Assembly (NCBI RefSeq): GCF_018449525.1
Contig: NZ_JAAVUS010000008.1
Coordinates: 186,001 to 250,000 of the forward strand
Length of the DNA stretch: 64,000 nucleotides
Direction of reading: 5' to 3'
DNA from: Bradyrhizobium sp. dw_78
Lineage (GTDB): Bacteria > Pseudomonadota > Alphaproteobacteria > Rhizobiales > Xanthobacteraceae
The notes beneath the pieces were generated by a model, which saw nothing but the letters and a program-made list of their open reading frames with translations, was not told the DNA's origin and ran no database searches. Numbering within the stretch: the stretch's first letter is position 1; every line of letters begins with the position of its first letter. Positions 1 to 8,766 of the stretch are shown piece after piece. The position numbers were made by a program, and so were the translations under genes.

Positions 1-468
1 GGCACCGTTGTCGGCGTCGCGCTCGGTGGCCTCGACATGTGGTGCAATACGCTTGGGTTCTCGTTGTTCGGCACGCAGTCCCACGCCAAGCCCGATCGCA
101 AGACGCTCGATCCGGCGAAGGCGCATGCGCCGATTTCTCCGCCGAAGCCGGACGGCAAGCTTACCTTCGACAGGCTGTCCTCGGTGTTTCTGTCCAACAC
201 CAATCATGAAGAGGACCAGCCGGTCCATCTCAAGATCGCCGACATGAACCTGCAAAAGACATCCGAGCACGATGTCTATGCCGGGCCGTCGAATCGCTAT
301 TGTCCGGCGGGCGTCTATGAATGGGTCGAGGAGGCCTCCAGCCCCCGCTACGTGATCAACGCCCAGAATTGCGTCCACTGCAAAACCTGCGACGTCAAGG
401 ACCCGAACGGCAACATCACCTGGGTTCCGCCGGAGGGCGGCGGCGGACCCAATTACGAGGCGATGTGA
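1..468 (+). CDS. Electron transfer flavoprotein-ubiquinone oxidoreductase, C-terminal part
   Basis: This is the 3' end of a gene that starts before the window; frame 1 is open from base 1 to a TGA at 466-468. The product is the C-terminal part of ETF-QO, a membrane-associated flavoprotein that passes electrons from electron transfer flavoprotein to ubiquinone. The visible 155 residues carry the ferredoxin-like [4Fe-4S] region: a cysteine in RYCPAGVYEW, then NCVHCKTCDVKDP, followed by the usual ending ITWVPPEGGGGPNYEAM. The spacing of the four cysteines fits the family. The call is firm, although the FAD and quinone-binding domains lie outside the window. Confidence 0.95.
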   Translation, partial: GTVVGVALGGLDMWCNTLGFSLFGTQSHAKPDRKTLDPAKAHAPISPPKPDGKLTFDRLSSVFLSNTNHEEDQPVHLKIADMNLQKTSEHDVYAGPSNRYCPAGVYEWVEEASSPRYVINAQNCVHCKTCDVKDPNGNITWVPPEGGGGPNYEAM

Positions 469-758
469 CCACGATTGCGTGAGGCCACGACCCGAGGGTG
501 CGCAGCCCTTGGCCACGATACCGCCACACTGCAAGCGTTTTGAGGCGAAGCTGGCTGAATCGGCGGTTCTCGGAGCTTCAACTTCCGAAACTTCCGATCG
601 ATCGGCTGCCCCTGTCCTTGATTCGGTCTTCCTGCCCGTATCCTTGCGGTTGAACCATAAACGCGGCATTGTGGCGAGGCTTGGTGCCGACGATCGGGTT
701 CGCATTCAAGATTGCCTGTAACATCCTGCCACGAAATCCTGGAGCTAGGCGAACCGTG

Positions 759-2576
759 ATGTTTCCCATTCGTTTCAATCGCTGGACGATCGCTGCAATC
801 TCCGTCGCCATGCTCGGCGTGTCCGGCCCGCTCTCGGCGCAGACGCCGGAACGTCCGGCCGACACCTCGCCGCAGTTTCCTACCAGCCATGATTTGAAAT
901 CCCTGACGATGTCGGGCAGCTACCTTGCGGCGCGTCACGCCAGCGTGGAACGGGACGCCGCCTCGGCGGCCGAATTCTATCGTTCGGCGCTGCGGACCGA
1001 TCCGAAGAACACCGAACTGCTCGATCGCGCGTTCATCTCCTCGGTTGCCGACGGCGACATCGACGAGGCGGTGAAACTCGCCGACCGCATCCTGACGGTC
1101 GACAAGTCCAACCGCGTTGCCCGTCTCGTGGTCGGCGTGCGCGACCTGAAGCTGAAGAAATATGCCAGCGCGCAAGCCAACATCAATCAATCGGTCCGCG
1201 GGCCGATCACCGATCTGGTCGCGACGCTGCTGTCCGGCTGGGCGGCCTATGGCGCCGGCGACTCCAAGCAGGCGGTCGCCAATATCGACAAGCTCGCGGG
1301 GCCGGAATGGTATCCGCTGTTCAAGGATTTGCACGCCGCCATGATCCTGGAGCTTTCCGGCAAGGAAAAGGATGCCGGCGTGCGGCTTGAGCGGGCCTAC
1401 AAGCTCGACGATTCCATGCTGCGCATCGCCGACGATTATGCGCGCTGGCTGTCGCGCAACAAGGACGAGGCGGCGGCGACCGCGGTCTACGAGGCGTTCG
1501 AGAAGAAAATCCCGCGGCATCCGCTGGTGCTGGAAGGGCTGCGCGAGACCAAGGCCGGCAAGAAGCTGCCGCCGCTGGTCGATTCGCCGCAGACCGGCGC
1601 CGCCGAAGCGCTGTACGGCATCGGTGCGACCCTGACGCGCCGCGGCGGCGAAGATCTGGCGCTGGTCTATCTGCAGCTCGCGCTCTATCTCGCGCCCAAT
1701 CATCCGCTGGCGCTGTTGGCGCTGGCCGATCTCCACGAATCCGTGAAGAAGCCGCAGCTGGCGATCAAGATTTACGAGCGCGTGCCGGCGAGCTCGCCCT
1801 TGAAGCGCAATGCGCAGATCCAGCTCGCGACCGACCTGGATGCCTCCGATCGCAGCGACGAGGCGATCAAGATCCTGAAGAGCGTCATCGCCGACGATCC
1901 GAAGGATCTCGAAGCCATCATGGCGCTCGGCAATGTCGAGCGGGGCCGCAAGAAGTTTGCCGACTGCTCCGATACCTATTCCCGTGCCATCGACGTCCTG
2001 CCGGATCCGAACGACAAGAACAACACCGTCTATTACTATTATCGCGGCATCTGCGAGGAGCGTTCGCATCAGTGGCCCAAGGCCGAAGCGGACATGCGCA
2101 AGGCGCTTGAGCTGCAGCCCGATCAGCCGCATGTGCTCAACTATCTCGGCTATTCCTGGATTGATCAGGGCACCAATCTCGACGAAGGCATGAAGATGAT
2201 CAAGCGCGCCGTCGATCAGCGTCCCGACGACGGCTACATCGTGGATTCGCTGGGCTGGGCCTATTACCGCATCGGCAATTACGACGACGCGGTGAAGAAT
2301 CTCGAGCGGGCGATCGACCTCAAGCCCGAAGACCCGACCATCAACGACCATCTTGGCGACGCCTATTGGCGCATTGGCCGCAAGCTGGAAGCGAAATTCC
2401 AGTGGGCGCATGCCCGCGACCTGAAGCCCGAGCCGGACGACCTGCCCAAGATCGAGGCCAAGATCCAGAATGGCTTGCCGGACGACGCGCCGGCGGCGGC
2501 CACGGCCGACAAGCAGGACGATTCTTCGTCCGCGGACCCTGCCGGCAAGAAAAAAGAAGACGGCAAGGGCGGTTGA
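759..2576 (+). CDS. Secreted tetratricopeptide-repeat protein
   Basis: A protein of about 605 residues. The ATG at 759 was chosen because a GGAG lies at 741-744 and the product then begins with a clear signal peptide (MFPIRFNRW, a hydrophobic stretch, then LSAQTPERP). An in-frame ATG at 669 would bury this signal. The body is made of helical TPR-like repeats; the clearest are near the C-terminus, around LNYLGYSWIDQG, VDSLGWAYYRIG and INDHLGDAYWRIG. The tail is rich in Ala, Asp and Lys. It probably acts in the periplasm as a protein-interaction scaffold. It lies 33 bases upstream of ispE on the same strand, so the two are probably co-transcribed. The specific partner is unknown. Confidence 0.88.
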   Translation: MFPIRFNRWTIAAISVAMLGVSGPLSAQTPERPADTSPQFPTSHDLKSLTMSGSYLAARHASVERDAASAAEFYRSALRTDPKNTELLDRAFISSVADGDIDEAVKLADRILTVDKSNRVARLVVGVRDLKLKKYASAQANINQSVRGPITDLVATLLSGWAAYGAGDSKQAVANIDKLAGPEWYPLFKDLHAAMILELSGKEKDAGVRLERAYKLDDSMLRIADDYARWLSRNKDEAAATAVYEAFEKKIPRHPLVLEGLRETKAGKKLPPLVDSPQTGAAEALYGIGATLTRRGGEDLALVYLQLALYLAPNHPLALLALADLHESVKKPQLAIKIYERVPASSPLKRNAQIQLATDLDASDRSDEAIKILKSVIADDPKDLEAIMALGNVERGRKKFADCSDTYSRAIDVLPDPNDKNNTVYYYYRGICEERSHQWPKAEADMRKALELQPDQPHVLNYLGYSWIDQGTNLDEGMKMIKRAVDQRPDDGYIVDSLGWAYYRIGNYDDAVKNLERAIDLKPEDPTINDHLGDAYWRIGRKLEAKFQWAHARDLKPEPDDLPKIEAKIQNGLPDDAPAAATADKQDDSSSADPAGKKKEDGKGG

Positions 2577-2609
2577 TCGCGAGCGGATTGATCGAAGGGC
2601 TCATCGCCG

Positions 2610-3488
2610 ATGCTGACGGAAGAAGGGCGCGCCAAGGTCAACCTGACCTTGCGGGTGGTTGGCCGCCGCGTAGACGGCTATCACGATCTTGAAAGCGTGG
2701 TGGCGTTCGCCGATTGCGCCGACCGCCTGAGTTTGACGCCGGGATCCGAATTGGGCCTCAAGACCACGGGACCGCTGGCGGAAGCCTGCGGCGAGGCCGC
2801 GGACAACCTCGTGTTCAAGGCGGCGCAGCTTCTGGCTGAACGCGTGCCGGACCTGAAGCTCGGCGAATTCGTCCTCGACAAGGTGCTGCCGGTCGCTGCC
2901 GGAATCGGCGGCGGCTCGGCCGATGCGGCTGCGGCGCTTCGTCTGCTGGCGCGGCTCAACGGGCTTGCGCTCGATGACAAGCGCCTGCACGAGGTGGCGT
3001 TGCTGACGGGGGCGGATGTGCCGGTGTGCCTTGCTTCGCGCGCCTGCGATATGAGCGGCGTCGGCGAGAATTTATTGCCGCTGAAGCTGCCGGAAATGCC
3101 CTGCGTCATGGTCAATCCGCGCATCGGCGTTGCAACCAAGGACGTGTTCACGGCGCTGGGCCTGCAAAAGGGCGAGTTGCTGGTCGGCGCCAGCGACGTG
3201 ATTCAGGCCCCCGCCTGGCCGGAGGGCGACGCTTCCATCGGCGACTGGATCGAGGCGCTTGCCGCCGGAACCAACGATCTCGAAGCGCCGGCCATGCGGA
3301 TTCAGCCCCTGATCGGCGAAGTGCTCGCAGCCCTCCGCGACGCCGCCGGATCACGGCTTGCGCGCATGTCGGGTTCGGGCGCCACCTGCTTTGCGATCTT
3401 CGAAGACGGCGCTGCCGCGCGCCGCGCTGCCGAAACGATTGAGCGCGCTCACCCCGAATGGTGGGTGCATGCGGGGACGCTGAGTTAG
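2610..3488 (+). CDS. ispE: 4-diphosphocytidyl-2-C-methyl-D-erythritol kinase
   Basis: IspE is a GHMP-family kinase that phosphorylates CDP-methylerythritol, the fourth step of the MEP isoprenoid pathway. The 292-residue product has the normal length. It begins EEGRAKVNLTLRVVGRRVDG, typical of IspE, and has the GHMP ATP-binding motif PVAAGIGGGSADAAAAL at residues 94-110. The C-terminal glycine motif MSGSGATCFAIF is near residue 255. It follows the TPR gene closely. The convergent gene downstream is a polyprenyl diphosphate synthase, which uses the isoprenoid units this pathway supplies. Confidence 0.96.
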   Translation: MLTEEGRAKVNLTLRVVGRRVDGYHDLESVVAFADCADRLSLTPGSELGLKTTGPLAEACGEAADNLVFKAAQLLAERVPDLKLGEFVLDKVLPVAAGIGGGSADAAAALRLLARLNGLALDDKRLHEVALLTGADVPVCLASRACDMSGVGENLLPLKLPEMPCVMVNPRIGVATKDVFTALGLQKGELLVGASDVIQAPAWPEGDASIGDWIEALAAGTNDLEAPAMRIQPLIGEVLAALRDAAGSRLARMSGSGATCFAIFEDGAAARRAAETIERAHPEWWVHAGTLS

Positions 3489-3520
3489 ATAAACTCCGTA
3501 CCAAAACGATCGTTCAGTAC

Positions 3521-3560
3521 CGTCATTCGGGTCTGGTCCTTCGGACCATCCAGGATGACG
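3521..3560. repeat. Intergenic palindromic repeat between two convergent genes
   Basis: The inner arms TGGTCC and GGACCA are separated by TTC, and the outer arms CGTCATTC and GGATGACG pair with one mismatch. The hairpin sits between the convergent ispE and polyprenyl synthase genes. It has no T run, so it is better described as a REP-like repeat than as a classical terminator. It resembles the element at 10901-10940 in its CGTCATTC-type ends. Confidence 0.6.
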
Positions 3561-3585
3561 GATAATTCGCAACGACGTCAAACGA

Positions 3586-4596
3586 TCAATGCGACCTTGC
3601 CAGACAGAACGCCACCACCTGTTCGAGCGCGGACTTCATCGGCGATGACGGAAACAGCGCCAGCGCGTCGACGGCCATGTCGCCATAATGCTGGGCGCGG
3701 CTGATGGTGTCCTCGAGCGCGCGATGCTTGGTCATCAGGCCGATGGCGTGGTCGAGGTCGCCGTCGCCGATTTCGCCGCGCTCCAGCGCATTGGTCCAGA
3801 AGGCGCGCTCGCTGTCATTGCCGCGGCGGAACGCCAGCACCACCGGCAGCGTGATCTTTCCTTCCCGGAAATCGTCGCCGATATTCTTGCCGAGCTTGGC
3901 GGCCTTGCCTCCATAATCCAGCACATCGTCGACCAGCTGGAATGCGATGCCGAGATTCATGCCGACCGACCGGCATGCCGTCTGTTCGGCTTTTGGGCGA
4001 TTGGCGAGAACCGGGCCGACCTCGCAGGCGGCCGCGAACAATTCGGCCGTCTTGCCGCGGATGACGGCGAGATATTCGTCTTCGGTGGTGGCGGTGTTCT
4101 TGGCCGCAGCGAGCTGCATGACCTCGCCTTCCGCGATCGTCGCTGCGGCGGAGGAGAGGATGTCGAGCGCGCGCAGCGAGCCGACCTCGACCATCATGCG
4201 AAAGGCCTGGCCGAGCAGAAAGTCGCCGACCAGCACGCTGGCCTCGTTGCCCCACAGCATCCGCGCCGACAGCTTGCCGCGCCGGAGCTCGCTCTCGTCG
4301 ACCACGTCGTCATGCAGCAGGGTCGCGGTATGCATGAACTCGACGGAGGCCGCGAGCTTGATGTGGCCGTCTCCGGAATAGCCGGTCAACCCGGCCATCG
4401 CCAGCGTCAGCATCGGGCGCAGCCGCTTTCCGCCCGAGGAGATCAGGTGGTTGGCGACTTCGGGGATCATGGTCACTTCCGAGCCGGTCCGCGACAGGAT
4501 GGTGGCATTGACGCGGTCCATATCAGCCGCGACAAGCTCGATCAGTTGATCGATCGAAGCGTTCGAGGGGCTCTCGAAGGGTACAATAACCGCCAC
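3586..4596 (-). CDS. Long-chain polyprenyl diphosphate synthase (quinone side chain)
   Basis: A trans-isoprenyl diphosphate synthase of 336 residues that extends allylic diphosphates with isopentenyl diphosphate. In this lineage the product is probably the decaprenyl tail of ubiquinone-10, but chain length cannot be read from sequence with confidence. Both aspartate-rich motifs are present: DDVVD at 96-100 and DDVLD at 223-227, with GGKRLRP at 55-61. I chose the GTG at 4596 (product V/MAVIVPFESP) because GGAG lies six bases upstream. Starting further upstream would add sequence that does not look like the family. It is convergent with ispE. Confidence 0.93.
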   Translation of the reverse strand: MAVIVPFESPSNASIDQLIELVAADMDRVNATILSRTGSEVTMIPEVANHLISSGGKRLRPMLTLAMAGLTGYSGDGHIKLAASVEFMHTATLLHDDVVDESELRRGKLSARMLWGNEASVLVGDFLLGQAFRMMVEVGSLRALDILSSAAATIAEGEVMQLAAAKNTATTEDEYLAVIRGKTAELFAAACEVGPVLANRPKAEQTACRSVGMNLGIAFQLVDDVLDYGGKAAKLGKNIGDDFREGKITLPVVLAFRRGNDSERAFWTNALERGEIGDGDLDHAIGLMTKHRALEDTISRAQHYGDMAVDALALFPSSPMKSALEQVVAFCLARSH

Positions 4597-4745
4597 ACCG
4601 GTCTCCACATTTGCCGAATTCGCACTATCCTTGGATATAACAATAGAAACTGCCGCGTAATGCGGCAAGGGCACGAAGTGGTTGAGAAGCGGTTGACAGC
4701 TGCCCCGCAGCCCCGGGCGGCGGGCCGGCAAAGGAGAATCTGAGC

Positions 4746-4973
4746 GTGCGGGAATTGGTTCGGACCAACGATATCGTGCTGGTTTCGGCAATTGGCGCGC
4801 TGCTCGATGGCGCAAATATCCATCATCTGGTGCTGGACCAGAATATGAGCAGCATCGAAGGCTCGCTCGGGGTGCTGCCGCGCCGGATACTGGTCCATGA
4901 CGACGATAATCGCGAGGCGCGCCGGATTCTCAGCGACGCCGGGCTGTCGCACGAATTGCGGACCGATGACTGA
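4746..4973 (+). CDS. DUF2007-family small protein
   Basis: A 75-residue protein starting at a GTG with AGGAG nine bases upstream. The sequence resembles DUF2007 (sometimes labelled putative signal transducing protein): a short alpha/beta fold opening ELVRTNDIVLVSAIGALLDG and ending with an acidic stretch near RILVHDDDN. No catalytic residues are evident. Its stop overlaps the start of the methyltransferase gene, so the two are translationally coupled and may work together. Function is unknown. Confidence 0.82.
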   Translation: MRELVRTNDIVLVSAIGALLDGANIHHLVLDQNMSSIEGSLGVLPRRILVHDDDNREARRILSDAGLSHELRTDD

Positions 4974-5748
4974 ACGGCCGGGCGAACCCAGCGACGGCGA
5001 ATTCACCGAGGACTGGTTTCTTGGCGGCCAATTGTGTTTGCGGCAGCCAAAATCGGGGCATCGCGCGGGTCATGACGCCATATTGCTGGCGGCCGCGACT
5101 GCGGCGCGGCCGGGCGATCGTGTGATCGATTTCGGCGCCGGCGTCGGCGCCGCGGGCCTGGCGGTTGCGAGGCGCGTGGAGGGAATAAGGCTTACCCTGG
5201 TCGAGATCGATGCGGCGCTTGCGGGTCTGGCGCGCGGCAATGCCGGTTCGAATGGGATAGCGGCCGACATTATCGTGCTCGATGTGGCGTCGGGGGTGGA
5301 CGCCTTTGTCGCGGCGGGCCTGGCTGCCGACAGCGTCGATGCGGTGCTGATGAACCCGCCTTTCAACGATCCCGCGCGGCACCGCGCCTCGCCGGAAAAG
5401 GCTCGCGAAATCGCCCATGTGGCGACGGAGGCGACGCTCGAGGGCTGGGTTCACGCCGCGCGGCGGATGTTGAAATCCGGCGGTGCGCTCACCTTGATCT
5501 GGCGCGCGGATGGTTTGACTGAGATGCTGGCGGCGCTTGGCCGCGGCTTTGGCAGTCTGGCGATCCTGCCGGTTCACGGTGACCCGGACGCGCCTGCGAT
5601 TCGCATCCTCGTTCGCGCGGTCAAGGGCGGCAGGGCGCCGACCCGCCTCTATCCGGCGCTGATGCTCAATGATAAGCCCGCCTCGCCCAACAAGCAGGTG
5701 CAGGCTGTTCTGGCGGGAAAAGAGGTGTTGCCGCTCGCGCGTCTCTGA
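4966..5748 (+). CDS. SAM-dependent methyltransferase, TrmN6/YfiC-like
   Basis: A 260-residue class I methyltransferase. The ATG at 4966 overlaps the end of the DUF2007 gene by eight bases, and the product starts MTERPGEPSDGEFTEDWFLG. Motif I is VIDFGAGVGAAGLAV near residues 53-67, an acidic residue follows motif II (LVEID), and the NPPF catalytic motif is at 130-133. NPPF marks methylation of an exocyclic or ring amine. The closest named relatives are the enzymes that methylate N6 of adenosine 37 in tRNA1(Val). Substrate is inferred from family only; 16S rRNA or another nucleic acid remains possible. Confidence 0.85.
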   Translation: MTERPGEPSDGEFTEDWFLGGQLCLRQPKSGHRAGHDAILLAAATAARPGDRVIDFGAGVGAAGLAVARRVEGIRLTLVEIDAALAGLARGNAGSNGIAADIIVLDVASGVDAFVAAGLAADSVDAVLMNPPFNDPARHRASPEKAREIAHVATEATLEGWVHAARRMLKSGGALTLIWRADGLTEMLAALGRGFGSLAILPVHGDPDAPAIRILVRAVKGGRAPTRLYPALMLNDKPASPNKQVQAVLAGKEVLPLARL

Positions 5749-5791
5749 ACGTCGCGTCCTGCGCGAATTTCGCGGCGTGGATCGTGGCTGT

Positions 5792-5887
5792 TTAGGGAAG
5801 GGTTTTCGAACGCTGTTCTGGAACCGAAGTGAAATGGATCGCCGTCAGAAGAGAGCCGATCAGGAGCATCAACAGATAGATCTTCAT
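5792..5887 (-). CDS. Small single-pass membrane protein, 31 residues
   Basis: A very short gene in the gap between the methyltransferase and the S49 peptidase. The product starts MKIYLLMLLIGSLLTAIHF and ends TSVPEQRSKTLP. The first 17 residues form one hydrophobic segment that could be a membrane anchor or signal sequence. The ATG at 5887 is preceded by GGAG with ideal spacing (GGAGAAAGAC), which is the main support for a real gene. It is too small to classify. An alternative is a chance open frame with a good ribosome site. Confidence 0.55.
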   Translation of the reverse strand: MKIYLLMLLIGSLLTAIHFTSVPEQRSKTLP

Positions 5888-5997
5888 GTCTTTCTCCGCC
5901 GTGCCGTTGCAGCCCACCCAACACCTGCGGCGCAAAGGGCGTTCCATCGATTCAATGACAGTCGCGTGATAAAGAATGGTTAATTCGAGGTAACCAA

Positions 5998-6909
5998 ATG
6001 ACAGACCAAACGGGCGCTCTCCGGAAATCGACGGCCTTGATCGACCGGCTCAAGGAATGGATTCCGGCGCGCCTGCGGCGTGGCACCGCCGTGGTCCCGG
6101 TGGTGCGGTTATCCGGCGTGATCGGCGCGGTGACGCCGCTGCGCCCCGGCATGACGCTGACCGGCATTGCCCGGACGCTCGAACGCGCCTTCGGCACCAG
6201 GAACGCCAAGGCCGTGGCGCTGGTGATCAATTCGCCCGGCGGCTCGCCGGTGCAATCGCGGCAGATCTATTTGCGGATCCGGCAACTCGCTGCGGAAAAA
6301 GGCTTGCCGGTTCTGGTCTTCGTCGAGGACGTCGCTGCCTCCGGCGGCTACATGATCGCCTGCGCCGGCGATGAGATCTTCTGCGATCCGTCGTCGATCC
6401 TGGGATCGATCGGCGTGGTCGGAGGATCCTTCGGCTTCCAGGAACTGATCAAGAAGATCGGCGTCGAGCGAAGGCTGTATACGGCCGGCGAGCACAAGGC
6501 GATGCTCGATCCGTTTAAGCCGGAAAATCCGGACGATGTCGCGCGCGTCAAGGCGCTTCAGCGCGAGATTCATTCGATCTTCATCGCGCTGGTCAGGAAG
6601 AGCCGCGGCAGCCGGCTGAAAGGCGGCGAGGATGTTCTCTTCACCGGCGAATATTGGGCGGGAGAGACTTCGGTTTCGCTTGGGCTTGCGGATGCGATCG
6701 GAGACCTGCGTTCAACCTTGCGTGCGCGTTACGGCGACAAGGTGAGGACGCCCGTCATCGCGCCCGCCAGCGGCATGTTGTCGGGCCTGCTCGGCCGCAG
6801 ATCGCCGGGCGCCGTGGGGTTGGACGCTCTGCAGGGGATCGCGGGCTTGCCGGATGAACTGATCTCGGCGCTGGAGACCAGGGCCATTTGGGCCAAATTC
6901 GGCTTTTAG
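5998..6909 (+). CDS. S49-family serine peptidase (SppA/SohB-like)
   Basis: A single-domain S49 peptidase of 303 residues. The nucleophile is Ser115 in DVAASGGYM and the general base is Lys167 in GEHKAMLDPF, the Ser-Lys dyad of signal peptide peptidase A. The glycine-rich segment INSPGGSPVQSRQIY at 78-91 is also typical. There is no evident signal peptide or N-terminal transmembrane segment, unlike E. coli SohB, so it may be cytoplasmic or peripheral. It probably degrades cleaved signal peptides or membrane protein fragments; that role is inferred from the family. Confidence 0.93.
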   Translation: MTDQTGALRKSTALIDRLKEWIPARLRRGTAVVPVVRLSGVIGAVTPLRPGMTLTGIARTLERAFGTRNAKAVALVINSPGGSPVQSRQIYLRIRQLAAEKGLPVLVFVEDVAASGGYMIACAGDEIFCDPSSILGSIGVVGGSFGFQELIKKIGVERRLYTAGEHKAMLDPFKPENPDDVARVKALQREIHSIFIALVRKSRGSRLKGGEDVLFTGEYWAGETSVSLGLADAIGDLRSTLRARYGDKVRTPVIAPASGMLSGLLGRRSPGAVGLDALQGIAGLPDELISALETRAIWAKFGF

Positions 6910-6974
6910 AGCATGATCTTCCTGCGCAAACGCGTTCCGCGTTCGTGGCGCGGGAAAGCCGGTTCCCGTTTTGC
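6910..6974. repeat. Partial copy of an intergenic repeat (GAGCATGATC type)
   Basis: Immediately after the S49 peptidase stop comes GAGCATGATC, then an A/C-rich spacer and a GGAAAGCCGGTTCCCG segment. In my judgement this is a degenerate copy of the GAGCATGATC...CCGGTTCCC repeat that is common in Bradyrhizobium-type genomes. Only one half is recognisable, with no matching inverted end. Confidence 0.4.
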
Positions 6975-7077
6975 GTTAACGCGGCCTTTTGAGGGCTGAC
7001 CCGCGCCATTTGGTCCCGGTCAAGGCGATTGCGGACGAGGCCGGCTTGAGCGACAATGCTACCGGAGGGCGTGACGT

Positions 7078-7290
7078 ATGAATCAGAAGGATCGACCGAT
7101 GCCGCCGCTCATTGCATTCGCAGGTACTCTTGGTGCATTGGCCGTGGTCCGCTGGGTCTATCGCACCGCCGTCCAGATCAACCGGGAACTGGAAGAGGCC
7201 CGGCTGGCGCGCGTCGCCGAGGCTGCGAGATCGAGCGACATTCAGACCTTGCGACGGGATCCGGTCACCGGCGCCTACCGGCCCGGCTAA
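7078..7290 (+). CDS. Small conserved-type membrane protein
   Basis: A 70-residue protein with GGAGGG eight bases before the ATG. It has one hydrophobic segment near the N-terminus (PLIAFAGTLGALAVVRWVY, residues 10-28). A charged, probably helical stretch (RELEEARLARVAEAA) follows, and the C-terminus is TLRRDPVTGAYRPG. The pattern suggests a membrane-anchored protein with a cytoplasmic helix. I recognise no named domain. The strong ribosome site makes it likely to be real. Confidence 0.72.
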   Translation: MNQKDRPMPPLIAFAGTLGALAVVRWVYRTAVQINRELEEARLARVAEAARSSDIQTLRRDPVTGAYRPG

Positions 7291-7726
7291 TAGCGTCCGC
7301 TTGATCGCTAACCACGCTTCAGAGCTGTTTTTTGGGAGTTGCTTTTCGGACTTGCTTTCGCCGGCCCCCGAGGGTGGAGCATCACCCTTCTGAGGACCGG
7401 CGAGCAAGCTTGGAGGCAGGTTCATTTTATCGAACCCTTCGGCGTCCGAAGGTCACGATTCTCTGGTGAGAGATCACGAACTCCGGAGCCCTGAGCCTCG
7501 AAGGAGCGGTCTTTCGAAGCTTCTCCGTCCTAATCCCACATTTACTAACGATCCGCGTCCGCCCGCCGGGGATTGCCAGGATGGTTAGCGCGGCGTCACC
7601 AAAAATATGTTTGTACCGCTGCCATCATGTTTCGGGGTAAATCCCGTCCGGCTTCGCCTTGATTCCCCGTTCCCCCGCCGATACGGTCCGCGCGAAATTC
7701 AAGCCATGAGAGATTTAGGCGAATCA
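7291..7726. other. Gene-free stretch upstream of glyQ with several hairpins
   Basis: I see no convincing gene in these 436 bases. Several secondary-structure elements are present: CCTTCGG-CGT-CCGAAGG at 7436-7452, GGGTG/CACCC around 7371-7386 nested inside CGCCGG/CCGGCG, and a near-repeat of TCACGA at about 7453 and 7475. It may hold the glyQ promoter and leader or a small RNA. Nothing matches a riboswitch I know. Confidence 0.35.
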
Positions 7727-8686
7727 ATGGACGCCGTGCCGCCCCATATGCGCCCGGAACGCTCGTTCCAGGGATTGATCCTGACGCTGCAGCGTTATTG
7801 GGCGGATTACGGCTGCGTGATCCTGCAACCCTATGACATGGAAGTGGGAGCGGGCACGTTCCATCCGGCCACCACGTTGCGCGCGCTGGGCCCGAGGCGG
7901 TGGAACGCGGCCTATGTCCAGCCGTCGCGACGGCCGAAGGATGGCCGCTATGGCGAAAATCCCAACCGGTTGCAGCATTACTACCAGTTCCAGGTGATCC
8001 TGAAACCGTCGCCGCCTGATATCCAGGATCTCTACCTCAAATCGCTGGCGGCGATCGGCGTCGATTCGGCGCTGCACGACATCCGCTTCGTCGAGGACGA
8101 TTGGGAAAGCCCGACGCTGGGCGCCTGGGGCCTCGGCTGGGAGTGCTGGTGCGACGGCATGGAAGTGTCGCAGTTCACCTATTTCCAGCAGGTCGCCGGC
8201 GTCGAATGCGCGCCGGTCGCGGGCGAACTCACCTACGGCCTCGAGCGCCTGGCGATGTATGTGCAGGGCGTCGACCGGGTCTACGATCTCAACTTCAACG
8301 GCCGCGACGGCGCCGAGCGCGTCTCCTATGGCGATGTGTTTCTGCAGGCCGAGAAGGAATATTCGCGGCACAATTTCGAATATGCCGACACCGCGATGCT
8401 GTTCGAGCAATTCAAGATGGCCGAGCAGGCCTGCCGCAAATATCTCGAGGCGGGATGGCAAAAAAACCCGAAGGACGGCAAGCGCGAGGCGCATCTGATG
8501 GCGCTGCCGGCCTACGACCAGTGCATCAAGGCCAGCCACGTTTTCAACCTGCTCGACGCCCGCGGCGTGATCTCGGTGACCGAGCGGCAAAGCTACATCC
8601 TGCGCGTCCGCGAACTCGCCAAGGCCTGCGGCGAAGCCTGGGTGCATACCGAAGCGGGCAGGGCGGCAGCGGACGGTCCCTTGTGA
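7727..8686 (+). CDS. glyQ: Glycine--tRNA ligase alpha subunit
   Basis: GlyQ is the catalytic subunit of the bacterial alpha2beta2 glycyl-tRNA synthetase. The 319-residue product has the typical opening ERSFQGLILTLQRYWADYG and the strongly conserved stretches LQPYDMEVGAGTFHPATTL and FTYFQQVAGVECAPVAGELT. The start at 7727 (MDAVPPHMRPE) sits just before the conserved block and has AGGC upstream; an ATG seven codons earlier (7706) is also possible. glyS follows on the same strand after an 80-base gap with a hairpin. Confidence 0.96.
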   Translation: MDAVPPHMRPERSFQGLILTLQRYWADYGCVILQPYDMEVGAGTFHPATTLRALGPRRWNAAYVQPSRRPKDGRYGENPNRLQHYYQFQVILKPSPPDIQDLYLKSLAAIGVDSALHDIRFVEDDWESPTLGAWGLGWECWCDGMEVSQFTYFQQVAGVECAPVAGELTYGLERLAMYVQGVDRVYDLNFNGRDGAERVSYGDVFLQAEKEYSRHNFEYADTAMLFEQFKMAEQACRKYLEAGWQKNPKDGKREAHLMALPAYDQCIKASHVFNLLDARGVISVTERQSYILRVRELAKACGEAWVHTEAGRAAADGPL

Positions 8687-8726
8687 GTACGATTTTGAAT
8701 TGGAATTTGGCGGGTGCGTATTTGCG

Positions 8727-8755
8727 CCCCTCCCCGCCGCAAGCGGGGGGGAGGG
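8727..8755. repeat. GC-rich palindrome between glyQ and glyS
   Basis: CCCCTCCCCGC and GCGGGGGGAGGG form an imperfect hairpin with a short loop, in the 80 bases between glyQ and glyS. It looks like a short palindromic repeat or an intercistronic mRNA structure. There is no T run, so it is unlikely to end transcription. Confidence 0.5.
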
Positions 8756-8766
8756 AAGTAAGATAA

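Noticed and set aside
453..2411. Very long minus-strand open frame opposite the TPR gene
   Set aside because: High G+C shadow frame: no recognisable family, rich in Arg, Gly and Leu, and opposite a convincing gene with signal peptide and repeats.
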